Shown here in pieces: positions 8,060 to 17,125 of a DNA stretch of 64,000 nt. Made by a program: the position numbers and the translations under genes. Positions within the stretch are counted from its first letter, which is position 1, and every line of letters begins with the position of its first letter. The DNA is taken from NCBI RefSeq assembly GCF_007280415.1, contig NZ_VKKU01000002.1:186001-250000 (forward strand), given 5' to 3'. Below the pieces are notes generated by a model. That model had not been told where the DNA came from. It was given only the letters and a program-made list of their open reading frames with translations, and made no database searches. The stretch comes from Sphingorhabdus contaminans. Lineage in GTDB: Bacteria > Pseudomonadota > Alphaproteobacteria > Sphingomonadales > Sphingomonadaceae.

Positions 8060-9385
8060 GTGACTGATAGCAAAACACCCCCCATCGCCACCCCCGCCTC
8101 GCGTCGCAAACCCAAGGCGGATATTGAAACCATTGGCGGCCGCAGGCTGAAGCCGTCGACGTTGATGATGGGGCATGGCTATGACCCCACCCTGTCCGAA
8201 GGGTCGCTGAAGCCGCCGATTTTCCTGACCTCCACCTTCGCTTTTGAAAGCGCGGCGGCGGGGAAGAAGTTTTTTGAACATATCACCGGCAAGCGTGAAG
8301 GCCCGGCCGATGGCCTTGTCTATTCGCGCTTCAACGGCCCCAATCAGGAGATTTTGGAGGACCGCCTCGCCGTCTGGGACGAGGCGGACGACAGTCTGGT
8401 TTTCTCCAGCGGCATGTCCGCCATTGCGACCATGTTGCTGGCGCTGGTCGGGCAGAATGACGTGATCGTGCATTCAGGCCCGCTCTATGCGGCGACCGAG
8501 ACGCTGATCGCGCGCATCCTGTCGCGTTTTGGCGTGTCCTTCCTCGATTTTCCGGCAGGCGCAACGCGTGAGGAGATTGACGGCATGCTGGACCGGGCCA
8601 AGGCGCTGGCTGCCGAAAAGGGTGGCAAGGTGGCGCTGGTCTATCTGGAGAGCCCGGCCAACCCCACCAACGCGCTGGTCGATGTGGAGGCGGTGCGCGC
8701 TGCGCGTGATGCGGCCTTCCCGGGCGAGCAGAAACCCGCCATCGCCATCGACAACACCTTTTTGGGCCCGCTGTGGCAGCAGCCGATCAGGCAGGGCGCG
8801 GAGCTGGTTGTCTACAGCCTCACCAAATATGCAGGCGGGCATTCCGATCTGGTCGCAGGCGGTGTTTCGGGCAGCCGGGCGCTGATCAACATCATCCGCC
8901 CGATGCGCAATGTCATCGGCACGATCTGCGACCCCAATACCGCGTGGATGTTGCTGCGCAGTCTGGAAACGCTGGAGCTGCGCATGACGCGGGCGGGCGA
9001 AAATGCGGCGAAGGTCTGCGCCTTTTTAAAGGCGCATCCCAAGGTCGAGGGGCTGGGCTATCTCGGCATGATTGACGATCCGCGGCAGCAGGATATCTAC
9101 AACCGCCATTGCAGCGGCGCAGGGTCGACATTCTCCCTGTTCATCCGCGGCGGCGAGGCGGAAAGCTTCCGCTTTCTCGACGCGCTGAAAATCGCGAAGC
9201 TGGCGGTCAGTTTAGGCGGGACCGAAACGCTCGCCAGCCATCCCGCCGCGATGACGCATCTGTCCGTCCCGCAGGAACGCAAGGACGCGCTGGGCATCAC
9301 CGACAATCTGGTGCGGATTTCGATCGGGATTGAAGACCCCGATGACCTGATCGCCGATTTCGACCAGGCGTTGGCGCAGGTTTAG
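8060..9385 (+). CDS. Cystathionine gamma-synthase/methionine gamma-lyase family PLP enzyme
   Basis: A 441-residue Cys/Met metabolism PLP-dependent enzyme (fold type I). The PLP lysine is Lys256 in SLTKYAGGHSD; other family features are VYSRFNGPN (phosphate-binding Tyr/Arg), FSSGMSAI, LESPANPTN and IAIDNTF. It has a ~40-residue N-terminal extension compared with MetB. Possible reactions include gamma-elimination of methionine or gamma-replacement of activated homoserine; sequence alone does not decide. The GTG start has an AGGAG ribosome-binding site. Its end overlaps by four bases the convergent HAD phosphatase gene. Confidence 0.87.
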   Translation: MTDSKTPPIATPASRRKPKADIETIGGRRLKPSTLMMGHGYDPTLSEGSLKPPIFLTSTFAFESAAAGKKFFEHITGKREGPADGLVYSRFNGPNQEILEDRLAVWDEADDSLVFSSGMSAIATMLLALVGQNDVIVHSGPLYAATETLIARILSRFGVSFLDFPAGATREEIDGMLDRAKALAAEKGGKVALVYLESPANPTNALVDVEAVRAARDAAFPGEQKPAIAIDNTFLGPLWQQPIRQGAELVVYSLTKYAGGHSDLVAGGVSGSRALINIIRPMRNVIGTICDPNTAWMLLRSLETLELRMTRAGENAAKVCAFLKAHPKVEGLGYLGMIDDPRQQDIYNRHCSGAGSTFSLFIRGGEAESFRFLDALKIAKLAVSLGGTETLASHPAAMTHLSVPQERKDALGITDNLVRISIGIEDPDDLIADFDQALAQV

Positions 9386-10068
9386 CGCCAGTCCAATATC
9401 GTCCACCCGTTCGCCTTCGCCATCTGGGTGAGCGGGGCGTGCGGGTTGGTGGCGAAGGGTTCGTCGGCAAAGCCGAGCAGCGGCGCGTCGGAGACATGGT
9501 CGGAATAGGCGCGGATGTGGCAGTCTTCGCGCCTGATGCCCTCTGCCTGCATCCATTGCTTGACGAGGTCGAGCTTCGCCGCGTCATAGCAATTATGTCC
9601 GTCGATCCGCGCGAGCACATGGCCGCTGCTGTTGGTGGCAAGGTTGGTGGCGATCACATCGTCGAAGCCGAGCCTTCGCGCAATCGCCTCGACATAAAGG
9701 CGGTAGGATGCGGTCGCCATGACATGGCGGTATCCCGCCGCCTTCTCCTCCGCCACCCGTTCGCGCAGTTGCGGGTAGACATTCTTGCCCACCACCAGAT
9801 CGGCGTGGCTTTCCAGATAGCGCGCGAATTTTTCGGGCGGGACGCGGTGGCCGATCAGCAGCATCTGTGCAAATTGTTTCAACCGCCCCCGATCCCAGAC
9901 CTTCAGCGCATAGAGCGCCAGACCGACAGGCAGCAGCGGCGAAAGGAACAATCGCCACGGCGACTTGTTCAATGCCATATGCAACAGGAAGCCATTATAG
10001 GTCGCGCGGCGGGTGACCGTTTTGTCCATGTCATAAATGGCAAGCAGGGTTTTGGCGGAAGTCGTCAT
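9382..10068 (-). CDS. HAD-IB family hydrolase (SerB-like phosphatase)
   Basis: A 228-residue HAD phosphatase. Motif I is YDMDKTV (Asp13 nucleophile, Asp15 acid/base), motif II is in MATAS, and the C-terminal motif III/IV region is RAYSDHVSDAPLL. The arrangement and the membrane-like helix around residues 40-58 match the HAD-IB group that includes PSPase and acyltransferase-linked phosphatases; the substrate could be phosphoserine or a lysophospholipid phosphate. It is convergent with the PLP enzyme gene and divergent from the lipid-transport operon, whose function makes a phospholipid-related role plausible but unproven. Confidence 0.8.
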   Translation of the reverse strand: MTTSAKTLLAIYDMDKTVTRRATYNGFLLHMALNKSPWRLFLSPLLPVGLALYALKVWDRGRLKQFAQMLLIGHRVPPEKFARYLESHADLVVGKNVYPQLRERVAEEKAAGYRHVMATASYRLYVEAIARRLGFDDVIATNLATNSSGHVLARIDGHNCYDAAKLDLVKQWMQAEGIRREDCHIRAYSDHVSDAPLLGFADEPFATNPHAPLTQMAKANGWTILDWR

Positions 10069-10146
10069 GATGTCCCTTCAGGCACAATCCACGCATGAAT
10101 GTCTACAGACTTGTTATAGTTCGGATTATGCGCCAGTTATACAGAT

Positions 10147-11259
10147 ATGGCTGACGCTGCCGACTTTATCCAAGAAACCCTGCCCGACGGCAGCGAAATC
10201 GTCCGTTTTTCGGGCAATCTGGCTATCGCATCGATTGGCGATCTGGATGCACGGCTGCACGCCCTTCCCGATTCTGTGGCGCAGATCGATCTCTCAGGCG
10301 TCACCCATATCGACACGGTGGGCGCCTGGCTCGTCTACCGCACCGCGCAAAAGCATGGTGCCAAGATCACCAATGCCGACAAGGACGCCGTCCGCCTGAT
10401 CGAGGCGGTGAGCGGTGTGGACGATTCCGATCCTGTCGCACCGGCGCATGTGCCACCGCTCAGCCGTTTTCTGGGCGAGGTTGGCATGGGTGTCGTCGTC
10501 GCCTTTACGACGCTCCTCCATTTTCTGGGCTTTGTCGGACAGGTGGTCAAAGCCTCCGTCATATTGATGCTCAACCCCAGCCGTTTCCGCTGGCATTCGG
10601 TGGTGCAGCATTTCGACATGGTCGGCGTCCGCGCGCTCGGCATTATCGGGCTGATGAGCTTCCTGATCGGTATCGTCATTGCGCAGCAGGGTGCGGTGCA
10701 GTTGCGGCAGTTCGGGGCCGAGGTGTTCACGATCAACCTGATCGGCCGGCTCACCTTCCGCGAGCTTGGCATTTTGATGACCGCGATCATGGTCGCGGGG
10801 CGCTCGGGCTCTGCCTTTGCGGCGCAGATCGGGACGATGAAAATCACCGAAGAGATTGACGCGATGCGCACCATCGGCGTTGTCCCTGCCGAAGCGCTCG
10901 TCGTACCGCGCGTCATCGCGGCGGTGATCATGATGCCCCTGCTCGGCATTTATGCATCGTTGATGGCCATCATCGGCGGCGGCCTGCTGTGCTGGATCAT
11001 CCTCGAAATCCCGCCCGATACCTTCATCATCCGCCTGCGCGAAGTGACGCCGATGACCGATTTCTGGATCGGGCTGATCAAGGCACCGGTCTTCGGCGCG
11101 ATCATCGCCATGGCCGGCTGTTTCCAGGGGATGCAGGTCGAAGGGAACAGCGAACAGGTCGGCCTCAAGACCACCGCCGCGGTGGTGCAGGCGATCTTCC
11201 TCGTCATCGTCCTCGACGCTTTCTTCGCCGTCTTCTTCAGCGAAATCGGCTGGGACTGA
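10147..11259 (+). CDS. mlaE: MlaE-type ABC permease with N-terminal STAS domain
   Basis: A 370-residue permease of the MlaE/YrbE family for phospholipid transport across the envelope. Residues about 1-95 form a STAS domain (ETLPDGSEIVRFSGNLAI, IDLSGVTHIDTVGAWL), equivalent to a fused MlaB. The rest has five to six membrane helices with the family's conserved cytoplasmic segment EEIDAMRTIGVVPAEALVVPR. The stop is followed 3 bp later by the ATPase gene. With the next three genes it makes an mlaE-mlaF-mlaD-lipoprotein operon; no mlaC or separate mlaB is present. Confidence 0.92.
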   Translation: MADAADFIQETLPDGSEIVRFSGNLAIASIGDLDARLHALPDSVAQIDLSGVTHIDTVGAWLVYRTAQKHGAKITNADKDAVRLIEAVSGVDDSDPVAPAHVPPLSRFLGEVGMGVVVAFTTLLHFLGFVGQVVKASVILMLNPSRFRWHSVVQHFDMVGVRALGIIGLMSFLIGIVIAQQGAVQLRQFGAEVFTINLIGRLTFRELGILMTAIMVAGRSGSAFAAQIGTMKITEEIDAMRTIGVVPAEALVVPRVIAAVIMMPLLGIYASLMAIIGGGLLCWIILEIPPDTFIIRLREVTPMTDFWIGLIKAPVFGAIIAMAGCFQGMQVEGNSEQVGLKTTAAVVQAIFLVIVLDAFFAVFFSEIGWD

Positions 11260-11262
11260 GCG

Positions 11263-12051
11263 ATGGCGGACGGCAACATCATTTCGGTCCGGGGGCTGTG
11301 CAACAGCTTTGGCGAGCAGATCATCCACCAGGACCTCGACCTCGATGTCCGGCAGGGGGAGATATTGGGCGTTGTCGGCGGATCAGGCACCGGCAAGTCC
11401 GTGCTGATGCGATCGATCATCGGGCTGCAGGAACCGACCGCAGGCGATATCCACGTCTTTGGCGAGGAAATGATCGGCAAGGAAGAGGATGAGGCCACCG
11501 ACGTCCGGCGTCGCTGGGGCGTCCTGTTTCAGGGCGGTGCCCTGTTTTCCACGCTGACCGTGGCCGAAAATGTGCAGGTGCCCTTGCGCGAATTCTACCC
11601 CGATTTCAGCGCCGATTTGCTGGAGGAAATCGCCCGCTACAAAATCCATCTGAGCGGCCTGCCGCCCGAGGCGGCGCATAAATATCCGTCCGAACTGTCG
11701 GGCGGGATGCGCAAGCGCGCAGGGCTTGCCCGGGCGCTGGCGATGGATCCGGAATTGCTGTTTCTCGACGAACCGACAGCGGGCCTCGACCCCATTGGCG
11801 CGGCGAATTTCGACAATCTCACCCGGAACCTCAAGGAAACATTGGGGTTAACCGTGTTCCTGATTACCCACGATCTCGACACATTATATGCCATATGTGA
11901 CCGGGTCGCGGTGCTTGCCGACCATAAGGTGATTGCCATCGGTCCGATCGAGGATCTGCTGGCGACCGATCATCCATGGATCAAGGAATATTTCAGCGGT
12001 CCGCGCGGGCGGGCCGCACGCAGAGGACATGCAAAGCGCGTCGACAAATAG
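11263..12051 (+). CDS. mlaF: MlaF-type ABC transporter ATPase
   Basis: A 262-residue ABC ATPase. Walker A GGSGTGKS (residues 39-46), ABC signature LSGGMRKR, Walker B LLFLDEP with the D-loop TAGLDP, and switch His in LITHDL are all intact. It is the energising subunit for the upstream permease in retrograde or anterograde lipid transport. The C-terminus is short and basic (RGRAARRGHAKR). It follows the permease by 3 bp and precedes the MCE protein by 42 bp, consistent with one transcript. Confidence 0.93.
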   Translation: MADGNIISVRGLCNSFGEQIIHQDLDLDVRQGEILGVVGGSGTGKSVLMRSIIGLQEPTAGDIHVFGEEMIGKEEDEATDVRRRWGVLFQGGALFSTLTVAENVQVPLREFYPDFSADLLEEIARYKIHLSGLPPEAAHKYPSELSGGMRKRAGLARALAMDPELLFLDEPTAGLDPIGAANFDNLTRNLKETLGLTVFLITHDLDTLYAICDRVAVLADHKVIAIGPIEDLLATDHPWIKEYFSGPRGRAARRGHAKRVDK

Positions 12052-12093
12052 GTCGTGGACAAGCGGTTGCCAGGGAGGCCATAAGACAGGGCG

Positions 12094-13074
12094 ATGGAAA
12101 CGAAATCCAATTATGTAGTGGTCGGTGCTATCACCCTCTTGTTGCTGGCGCTGCTCGCCGGTTTCACCGTCTGGCTTTCGCGTGCCGGTGAAGGCAGCAA
12201 GAAAGAATATGACATCTTCTTCCAGCAATCGGTCAACGGCCTTGCCAAGGGTTCGGGCGTGTCCTTCTCCGGCGTGCCCGTGGGCGAGATCAAGAGCATC
12301 GATTTATGGGAACCCGACCCCGATTTTGTCCGCGTCCGCATCACCATCAAGGACGAGGTGCCTATCCTGCTCGGCACGGTTGCCACGATTAACGGCGTCG
12401 GTTTCACGGGCGTGTCGGAAATCCAGCTCGATGGCGCGGTCAAGGGCGCACCGCCGCTCCAATGCCCCAAGGACAATCCCAAATCCGCCTGCCCCACGGG
12501 CGTTCCGGTCATTCCCACCAAGCCCGGTGCGCTGGGCGAATTGCTGAACAATGCGCCGCTGCTGCTCGAACGTCTGTCGACCCTGACCGAACGGCTGACC
12601 AACATCCTGTCGGACAAGAACCAGCAGTCCATCGAACAGATACTCGACAATGTCGAAAGCCTGTCGGGATCGCTGGCGACACAGGCCCCTGACCTGCGTG
12701 CCGCGGTGCAGGAATCGCGCCTAACCCTGCAAAAGGCGGGACTGGCAGCAGATGAGCTGGCCAAGGTCGCCGGTACGACCAACCAGTTGCTCGACAGCGA
12801 TGGCAAGCCGATGATGGCGGAACTGCGCAAGACATTGCGCGCCGCCAATGGCAGCCTTGCCGCGCTGGAAACCACGCTGAACAACGCCAACCCCGCCATC
12901 GAAACGCTGAACACACAGACCCTGCCGGAGGTCACACAACTGGCCCGCGACCTGCGTGAACTGTCGGTGTCGCTGAAATCGGTGACCGAGCGGGTGGACC
13001 AGAATGGCCTTGGCGGCGTCGTCAGCGCGCCTGCGCTCCCCGATTACAAGCCCGATGGCCGGAAACGGAATTGA
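12094..13074 (+). CDS. mlaD: MlaD/MCE-domain lipid-binding protein
   Basis: A 326-residue periplasmic protein anchored by one N-terminal helix (YVVVGAITLLLLALLAGFTV). The MCE domain covers about residues 38-125 (YDIFFQQSVNGLAKGSGVSF, GEIKSIDLWEPDP, TINGVGFTGVSEIQL). An insertion with two cysteines (LQCPKDNPKSACP) follows, then a long alpha-helical region to residue ~300, probably coiled coil that forms the hydrophobic tunnel seen in longer MCE proteins. It should form a hexamer on the MlaE permease. The stop is two bases from the lipoprotein gene start. Confidence 0.92.
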   Translation: METKSNYVVVGAITLLLLALLAGFTVWLSRAGEGSKKEYDIFFQQSVNGLAKGSGVSFSGVPVGEIKSIDLWEPDPDFVRVRITIKDEVPILLGTVATINGVGFTGVSEIQLDGAVKGAPPLQCPKDNPKSACPTGVPVIPTKPGALGELLNNAPLLLERLSTLTERLTNILSDKNQQSIEQILDNVESLSGSLATQAPDLRAAVQESRLTLQKAGLAADELAKVAGTTNQLLDSDGKPMMAELRKTLRAANGSLAALETTLNNANPAIETLNTQTLPEVTQLARDLRELSVSLKSVTERVDQNGLGGVVSAPALPDYKPDGRKRN

Positions 13075-13075
13075 G

Positions 13076-13672
13076 ATGACCATGACCAAGACTCTGCGAA
13101 ACGCCCTCTGTGTCGCCACCGCCGCCCTCGCCCTGTCCGCCTGCGTCAGCTTCGGCGGCAAGGCCCCGCCTTCGATGCTGGTGCTGACATCCGACAGCAG
13201 CGTTGCCGGCGGAACGAGCAAAAGCGGTGCCTCGGGCGAGGCTTTGATCGTCCTCTTGCCGGAAACCCCGCGCAAGCTCGACACGAACCGCGTGCCGGTG
13301 CAGGTCGACGACAGCAACATCGCCTATATCAAGGACGCCGTCTGGGCCGACAAACCGTCGCGCCTGATGCAGATGCTGCTGATGGAAAATATCGCGGCGA
13401 AGAACAACCGTCTGGTGCTCAATGAAACCGACGCAGGCGGCAGGGCGCAATTATATCTGTCGGGCAGCCTTTTGGAATTCGGTCTTGATGAAGCCGCATC
13501 CGAAGCCGTGGTCGTTTACGACGCAGTCAAGATCAACCGCGGCCAGACGGTCGAAAAAAAGCGCTTTGAATCGCGCAAACCCGTCACCGCCATCGACGCC
13601 CGCGAAGCCGGCCGCGCCCTCAACGCCGCCGCCAATGACGTAGCGGGCCAGATCAGCGCCTGGGTTGGATAG
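13076..13672 (+). CDS. ABC-type transport auxiliary lipoprotein (PqiC/LptE-like component)
   Basis: A 198-residue outer-membrane lipoprotein of the ABC transport auxiliary component type, commonly the last gene in alphaproteobacterial MCE operons. The leader ends ALALSAC, a clear lipobox (Cys about residue 23). The body has IVLLPETPRKLDTNRVPVQV and YIKDAVWADKPSRLMQML, hallmarks of the family. The ATG start (MTMTKTL) is one base after the mlaD stop; a longer frame overlapping mlaD is rejected. It probably bridges the MCE complex to the outer membrane. Confidence 0.88.
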   Translation: MTMTKTLRNALCVATAALALSACVSFGGKAPPSMLVLTSDSSVAGGTSKSGASGEALIVLLPETPRKLDTNRVPVQVDDSNIAYIKDAVWADKPSRLMQMLLMENIAAKNNRLVLNETDAGGRAQLYLSGSLLEFGLDEAASEAVVVYDAVKINRGQTVEKKRFESRKPVTAIDAREAGRALNAAANDVAGQISAWVG

Positions 13673-13728
13673 GGTTACGGGTTCGCACAGGGTTTCGAAG
13701 GCAGGGGCAATAATGAGCCCTTTTCGGA

Positions 13729-14307
13729 TTAACGGATCGCTTCGATCAGGATTGCCGTGCCATTTTCCGCATCAGCCGATTTGTCGCTGACCGAAGCAAA
13801 TCCCGCCTCACGCAAGCCATCGGACACTGTGGCTATGAAATGACGCTCGTCACCATAATCCTTGCGCGCCGCCCATGCGTGCGTAATCGTTACGAGGTGG
13901 GCACCGGGGCGCAGGACTTTCGCCAATCGTGCAGCGGTCGGGCCAAATGGCCTGCATATCTGCACTGTATGGACAGCGATGGCGCCATCAAACCGGCCTT
14001 GGTCATCCGACAGATCGGCGACGGCACATTTCAGCAGTTGCAACCTGCCCGCGCGAATATCTGCCGCGTTTCGTCTTGATGCAGCATCATGCATCACTTG
14101 CGACGGATCGACGCCAACAACATGTTGGACGGGCAAGTTGAGCAGATGTTGTAATCCAACCCCGGGACCAAAACCGATCACCAAAATCTTGGAACCCGGC
14201 TGCGGGTCCAGTATCCGAACCGCCTCCTCTTCCGCAGCGGCATTCTGGCGCTCCATAACTTTGGCTGCGACCCAGCCAGAAAATCCGTCAAAAGTTGTCA
14301 TACGCAC
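13729..14307 (-). CDS. Class I SAM-dependent methyltransferase
   Basis: A 192-residue small methyltransferase. Motif I is KILVIGFGPGVGLQ with the acidic GVDPS loop after strand 2, and GRFDGAIAVHTVQ fits motif IV. The substrate is unknown. It is transcribed divergently from a MarR regulator across a 73-bp interval filled by a large inverted repeat, so it is probably the regulator's main target. The start ATG lies just next to a TTGTCA half site. Confidence 0.78.
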   Translation of the reverse strand: MRMTTFDGFSGWVAAKVMERQNAAAEEEAVRILDPQPGSKILVIGFGPGVGLQHLLNLPVQHVVGVDPSQVMHDAASRRNAADIRAGRLQLLKCAVADLSDDQGRFDGAIAVHTVQICRPFGPTAARLAKVLRPGAHLVTITHAWAARKDYGDERHFIATVSDGLREAGFASVSDKSADAENGTAILIEAIR

Positions 14308-14315
14308 TCCAATAT

Positions 14316-14367
14316 TGACAACTAAGTTGACATAAACTCCGCTTGCGGAATGTCAACTTGATTGTCA
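14316..14367. promoter_or_regulatory. Divergent operator palindrome, probable MarR binding site
   Basis: Two 18-bp arms mirror each other: TGACAACTAAGTTGACAT (14316-14333) and ATGTCAACTTGATTGTCA (14350-14367), separated by 16 bp. Each arm contains a TGACAA half site and a GTTGACAT half site. The element covers nearly the whole space between the methyltransferase and marR starts, so binding would control both promoters. Confidence 0.7.
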
Positions 14368-14380
14368 TTATTGCGCGGCT

Positions 14381-14809
14381 ATGCCAAATGATCAAACCCA
14401 GTTCCTGTTGAACCTGACACGGGCTTACCACTTGCTTGGCGCACTTTCAGACCAGCTCCATTCGGGTCACGGGCTTTCAACGGCAACACGCTCAATCTTG
14501 ACCTTGCTCGAATTTCGCGGGCCGCTGACCCTTTCCGAAATCGCCCGTGATCGCGCCGTTTCACGGCAATTCATTCAGAAACTGGCGGGATCACTCCTTA
14601 AGGACGGCTTTGTCACAACCATGCCGAACCCGGCCAGCAAAAGATCGCCCAAACTTCAGTTGACCGCCAGCGGCCGCCAGTGCGTCGCCGATATTTTTGC
14701 TCGTGAACAGGCTGTGAAAGACCGGCTGGCAAAGGCCATCAGCCACAGCGAATTGCAGCGGGTCAACGCCGTTCTGGCGAAGGTGAACGAAGTTCTTACA
14801 ACGGGATGA
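14381..14809 (+). CDS. MarR-family transcriptional regulator
   Basis: A 142-residue winged-helix regulator. The recognition region ILTLLEFRGPLTLSEIARDR and AVSRQFIQKLAGSLLKDGFV, followed by the wing ASKRSPKLQLTASG, is typical of MarR/EmrR proteins. The N- and C-terminal helices should form the dimer interface and ligand pocket. It lies 13 bp downstream of the large palindrome shared with the divergent methyltransferase gene, so autoregulation is likely. The ligand is unknown. Confidence 0.85.
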   Translation: MPNDQTQFLLNLTRAYHLLGALSDQLHSGHGLSTATRSILTLLEFRGPLTLSEIARDRAVSRQFIQKLAGSLLKDGFVTTMPNPASKRSPKLQLTASGRQCVADIFAREQAVKDRLAKAISHSELQRVNAVLAKVNEVLTTG

Positions 14810-14904
14810 TTCCTGTTTTCGCATTGTGAATCGCCTTGTCCATTCACAAGCTTGTGCGCTTTTCGCGAAAAGACCGTTCCTTTTCTTTTGCACATCGGCG
14901 TGGC

Positions 14905-15161
14905 GGTGGAGGATAGGTCGTGCCGATTTTTTCGTCAGAAGAAAAAAGGGAAAGAAGGAAAAAAGTAGGTTGAAATACATCCCGCATCCGGCCCGTGTTT
15001 CCTCTTTCTCTTCTTTTTCTTCTTTCTTCCACTTAATCCTCTGGCACAAAGTTGATGACCCTGTGCGGGTGCGACCCGAACCAGCAGGTAGGCGTAAGAT
15101 TAATGAATGGCTGCTTTGAGCTTAACGACCAGTTATCGGGAATGACCGGAATGTTGTGGAT
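14905..15161 (-). repeat. Dispersed repeat with polypurine/polypyrimidine hairpin, copy B (inverted)
   Basis: The inverse complement matches copy A at 6831-7076. The core 14920-15047 has ends GTGCC/GGCAC and the same purine and pyrimidine tracts around a conserved loop with CGGGCCGGATGCG. By eye the core copies are roughly 85 percent identical with a few small indels. The outer arm is diverged but ends with ACCGGAATGTTGTGGAT at the same distance as in copy A. It fills the middle of the gene-free 14810-15390; the 14810-14904 and 15162-15390 flanks contain no recognised gene. Short frames read from it look spurious. Confidence 0.75.
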
Positions 15162-15390
15162 TCTGGAGATGCAAGTTTGGGTCGTGCCCCACGATACGCA
15201 AGTATTTAGTAATCAACTGTTCTTGTCGGTATTGCTGCTGACAGCAAAATTTCCCATATCCTAATAGTCGGATATTTAGGCCAAACCCACATAACCAGCA
15301 TTAGATCACCTGCTCCGTGGTTCTGTCCCATTTACTTGCACTTTGATCACTGTTATATATCAGTAATACACACTTGTAACGGGACTCTGC

Positions 15391-17064
15391 ATGTTCGCAT
15401 CCCTTTTGTTGGCCATGGCAGCGCAGGCTGCTCCTACGGATCCCTTTGCCGCATTACGGGATGCCTATGCCCGACGGGATGCAGGGCTAGCTGCCGAAAT
15501 TTACACCAATGAAGCTGAAGTTGAATATCGCTATGAAGGTGTGCCCAAGGAAGTTTATGTCGGAAGATCTGCTATTCAGTCTTCCTTCAATAGCTTGTTT
15601 GCAAGCGTCGATGCTGCGGACAGACTGGATCTGAATTTTCGATTCATCTCGAAAACTCCTAACGCAGCGGAAGGATATTATCGGCTGAGAGTGGGACGGA
15701 AGAATGCAAGCTACGGCAAATTTACGGTCCGTATATCAGCCGACGGCAAATTTGAGCGCGACCTGAGCACCAGCGCGACACGAGAAGATTTCGAGGAAAC
15801 GCCCGGGCCTGTCGCACTCGCAGCCGATGCCGAAGACCTTGACCGCGAATATTATGCAGCGCTCACAGGCCGCTATCGGTTGCCGGATGGTTGTGCATTG
15901 GTTGTGACGCGGTCAGTCGTCAGGTTGTTTGTGCGAAACAGCTGCACCCAGGAATGGCGCGGTCTATCCAGAGTGAGTGGCAGGGAATGGACAGCAGGCA
16001 ATTTTGCGGTCGATCCCGCTGTTACAAGCCATTACAGATTTGCAGAAATCGCGGACGGTTATAGCCCTTCCCTCACCTTCACGGACAAAGGGGGAAAGGT
16101 GCAGCAGGCCTTGCGGCAAGACAGCTACACTACGCAGAATGTTCGCTTTGTCAGTGAAGATGGAACGCTGATTGCTGGTACAGTTTATTTGCCCCTGGGC
16201 AAAAAAGGCAGACGGCCAGCGACAGTAATGGTGCATGGTTCGGGTCCGCAGGATCGTGACGGCTTTGCTTCCGTTATTGCCGTGATGGCCGATGCCATGG
16301 CGGCTGAAGGACGGATCGTTCTTGCATATGACAAGCGTGGCTCCGGCCTTTCCGGAGGCAATGGCGACCAAGCTAGTTTTGAAACGCTGGCGAGCGATGC
16401 GCGTAGCGCAATGCGGATGCTGGCCTTGCGTCCGGATGTGGAACCTTCTAAAATCGGTCTGGCGGGGAGCAGTCAGGCAGGTTGGGTTATCGCAAAGGCA
16501 ATCGAAGCTGGGGCTGCGCCTGCCGATGTACTGCTTTTGGGAGCTGCAGGCTCCGCATTGTCCGTGCGCCAGCAGAATCTCTACAATACCGATATTCAGA
16601 TGCGTTGCAGCAATATAGGTCCGGCGGATCGTCGCGTTGCACTAGACCAACAATCTGCATTTTTTGATTTTCTGGCGGACCCCAAACAAGCCGCACGTCT
16701 CGACAAGATTACGAATGATGCCTCAGCACGCAAACCAATTGCCGATTGGCTATTTCCAAAAAGCAGCTCCGTAGACCGGTCTGACGGATCGTGGTTCAAT
16801 GTTCTGGCTATCGACTTTGATCCTTTACCTGTGTGGAAGAGCTATCGCGGGAAGACGCTGTTCCTGTTCGGGGAGTATGATGATGCGACGCCTACGCCCG
16901 TAGCTATCAAAAGGCTCCGTGGCAGCAAAATAGTCACGCGCACGCTCGCCTCGGCCCAGCATCTGGGGTTAGTCGCGCAATCGACATGTGCGGCCGGTTT
17001 GTCTGAAGTATCCCGGTTTGCGCCTTCATTTTTCCGCTCGCTCTCCGACTATGCCCGTTATTAG
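15391..17064 (+). CDS. Secreted alpha/beta hydrolase with N-terminal SnoaL-like domain
   Basis: A 557-residue exported protein. A short signal peptide (LLLAMAAQAA) precedes an NTF2/SnoaL-like domain (about residues 18-130) and a beta-rich linker to about 240. The C-terminal alpha/beta hydrolase has VHGSGPQDRDG, the nucleophile elbow GSSQAGW, a probable Asp in GEYDDATP and His in AQHLGL. It resembles acyl/peptide ester hydrolases of the BAAT/dienelactone type. An imperfect inverted repeat ACTG-N8-CAGT at 15349-15364 lies 26 bp before the start and may be an operator. The convergent AraC gene may regulate it; this is a guess. Confidence 0.75.
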   Translation: MFASLLLAMAAQAAPTDPFAALRDAYARRDAGLAAEIYTNEAEVEYRYEGVPKEVYVGRSAIQSSFNSLFASVDAADRLDLNFRFISKTPNAAEGYYRLRVGRKNASYGKFTVRISADGKFERDLSTSATREDFEETPGPVALAADAEDLDREYYAALTGRYRLPDGCALVVTRSVVRLFVRNSCTQEWRGLSRVSGREWTAGNFAVDPAVTSHYRFAEIADGYSPSLTFTDKGGKVQQALRQDSYTTQNVRFVSEDGTLIAGTVYLPLGKKGRRPATVMVHGSGPQDRDGFASVIAVMADAMAAEGRIVLAYDKRGSGLSGGNGDQASFETLASDARSAMRMLALRPDVEPSKIGLAGSSQAGWVIAKAIEAGAAPADVLLLGAAGSALSVRQQNLYNTDIQMRCSNIGPADRRVALDQQSAFFDFLADPKQAARLDKITNDASARKPIADWLFPKSSSVDRSDGSWFNVLAIDFDPLPVWKSYRGKTLFLFGEYDDATPTPVAIKRLRGSKIVTRTLASAQHLGLVAQSTCAAGLSEVSRFAPSFFRSLSDYARY

Positions 17065-17125
17065 AGAGCGACGCCAAATTGATGGGCGGCAACATCTGCG
17101 GATCGGATTTGTCAAAGTTCGCGTT

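Noticed and set aside
9862-9890. GGAAC-N16-TGTT as an EcfG site
   Set aside because: It lies inside the HAD phosphatase gene with a mismatch and no gene start downstream on that strand.
14591-15049. A 152-residue minus-strand frame overlapping marR and repeat copy B
   Set aside because: Mostly Lys/Glu/Phe runs from the purine/pyrimidine tracts; not a convincing protein and it overlaps a real gene.
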